From: Sipunculus nudus
Lineage: Eukaryota; Annelida; Sipuncula; Golfingiida; Sipunculidae
Assembly: GCA_026874595.1 (NCBI GenBank)
Contig: CM049320.1
Span: forward strand, 4,467,464-4,531,463
Length of the DNA: 64,000 nucleotides
Direction: 5' to 3'
In this document: piece after piece, positions 63,799 to 64,000 of the stretch
Position numbering within the stretch: position 1 is the first letter of the stretch
How the letters are laid out: the number at the start of each line of letters is the position of its first letter
Translations under genes and position numbers: made by a program
Notes under the pieces: model-generated
The model's database searches: none
Told to the model about the DNA's origin: nothing
The model's input: only the letters and a program-made list of their open reading frames with translations

Positions 63799-64000
63799 CC
63801 ATAGGTACCTATGTACATGCCAGAAATTATGTCAATATTGTGTAATATGTAGACGTGAGGGTCATCAAAATAATGTACCTTGTCAAGACCGATCTTGTCA
63901 AGATATCATGTCATACAGTCACAAATTCATAAATCCCCTCATCAGCATAGTTAATCATAACCTTGTATCTGTCAAATTGAAATCTTTCAGTTTTCCATAC
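63799..64000 (+). mobile_element. Family C internal fragment running off the window
   Basis: The phrase ccataggtacctatgtacat and about 200 bp after it match 31346 onward and 54315 onward in the two full C copies. The 5' boundary lies at about 63798 and the right side is cut by the window end. Confidence 0.7.

Overview
This window looks like intron-rich, AT-rich animal nuclear DNA. Open frames are short, exons are 109 to 370 bp with GT-AG borders, and introns run 1.3 to 22 kb. The interspersed repeats have the style I associate with mollusc genomes (Gtccgtctgtctgtcc-rich leaders, repeated AGGTCA-type motifs, hairpin ends). A lophotrochozoan, probably a mollusc, is my inference; nothing here proves the species.

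I can support one protein-coding gene. It lies on the + strand, and five internal coding exons (17542-17650, 28540-28676, 32144-32513, 33775-33919, 55821-55967) join in frame with matching splice phases into about 302 residues. The order is the first half of a mannose-6-phosphate-receptor-homology (MRH)-like domain, a long Lys/Ser/Asn-rich insert with an R-E-K-R site, the closing Cys-rich part of the domain, a short stalk, one transmembrane helix and the start of a cytoplasmic tail. The first exon or exons, with the start codon and signal peptide, and the last exon or exons were not found. The MRH family assignment is a motif-level judgement.

Most of the rest is repeat. Intron 4 holds a roughly 12.1 kb minisatellite (34131-46255) of about 400 copies of a 30 bp unit, with nested higher-order duplications of 1080, 1260 and about 2937 bp. 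Because 30 is divisible by 3 and the unit has few stops, it produces several long open frames on both strands; I treat these as artefacts.

Four interspersed-element families (named A to D here) recur. A carries tandem units of about 289 or 327 bp, at 1-2279, 17899-21608, 47396-49328 (minus) and 59942-62256. B is at 2417-3594, 19568-20457 and 62759-63679. C is at 10826-12380, 29283-31861, 51620-54833 and 58015 onward, with a 97 bp minimal copy at 50456-50552. D is at 6210-6722 and 46256-46653. Their sequences differ, but all four share one terminal plan: a 5' end that folds as a hairpin, a copy of that terminal sequence in inverted orientation just inside the 3' end, then a separate short 3'-terminal hairpin, with T on both flanks. 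This resembles the asymmetric terminal inverted repeats of Helitron2/Helentron-type rolling-circle elements. No transposase or Rep/helicase gene is visible, so the copies look non-autonomous.

Smaller items include two inverted-repeat (MITE-like) elements, a 24 bp minisatellite, a 201 bp direct duplication, several microsatellites and homopolymer tracts, and a cluster of TCTAGACGTCTAGA palindromes.
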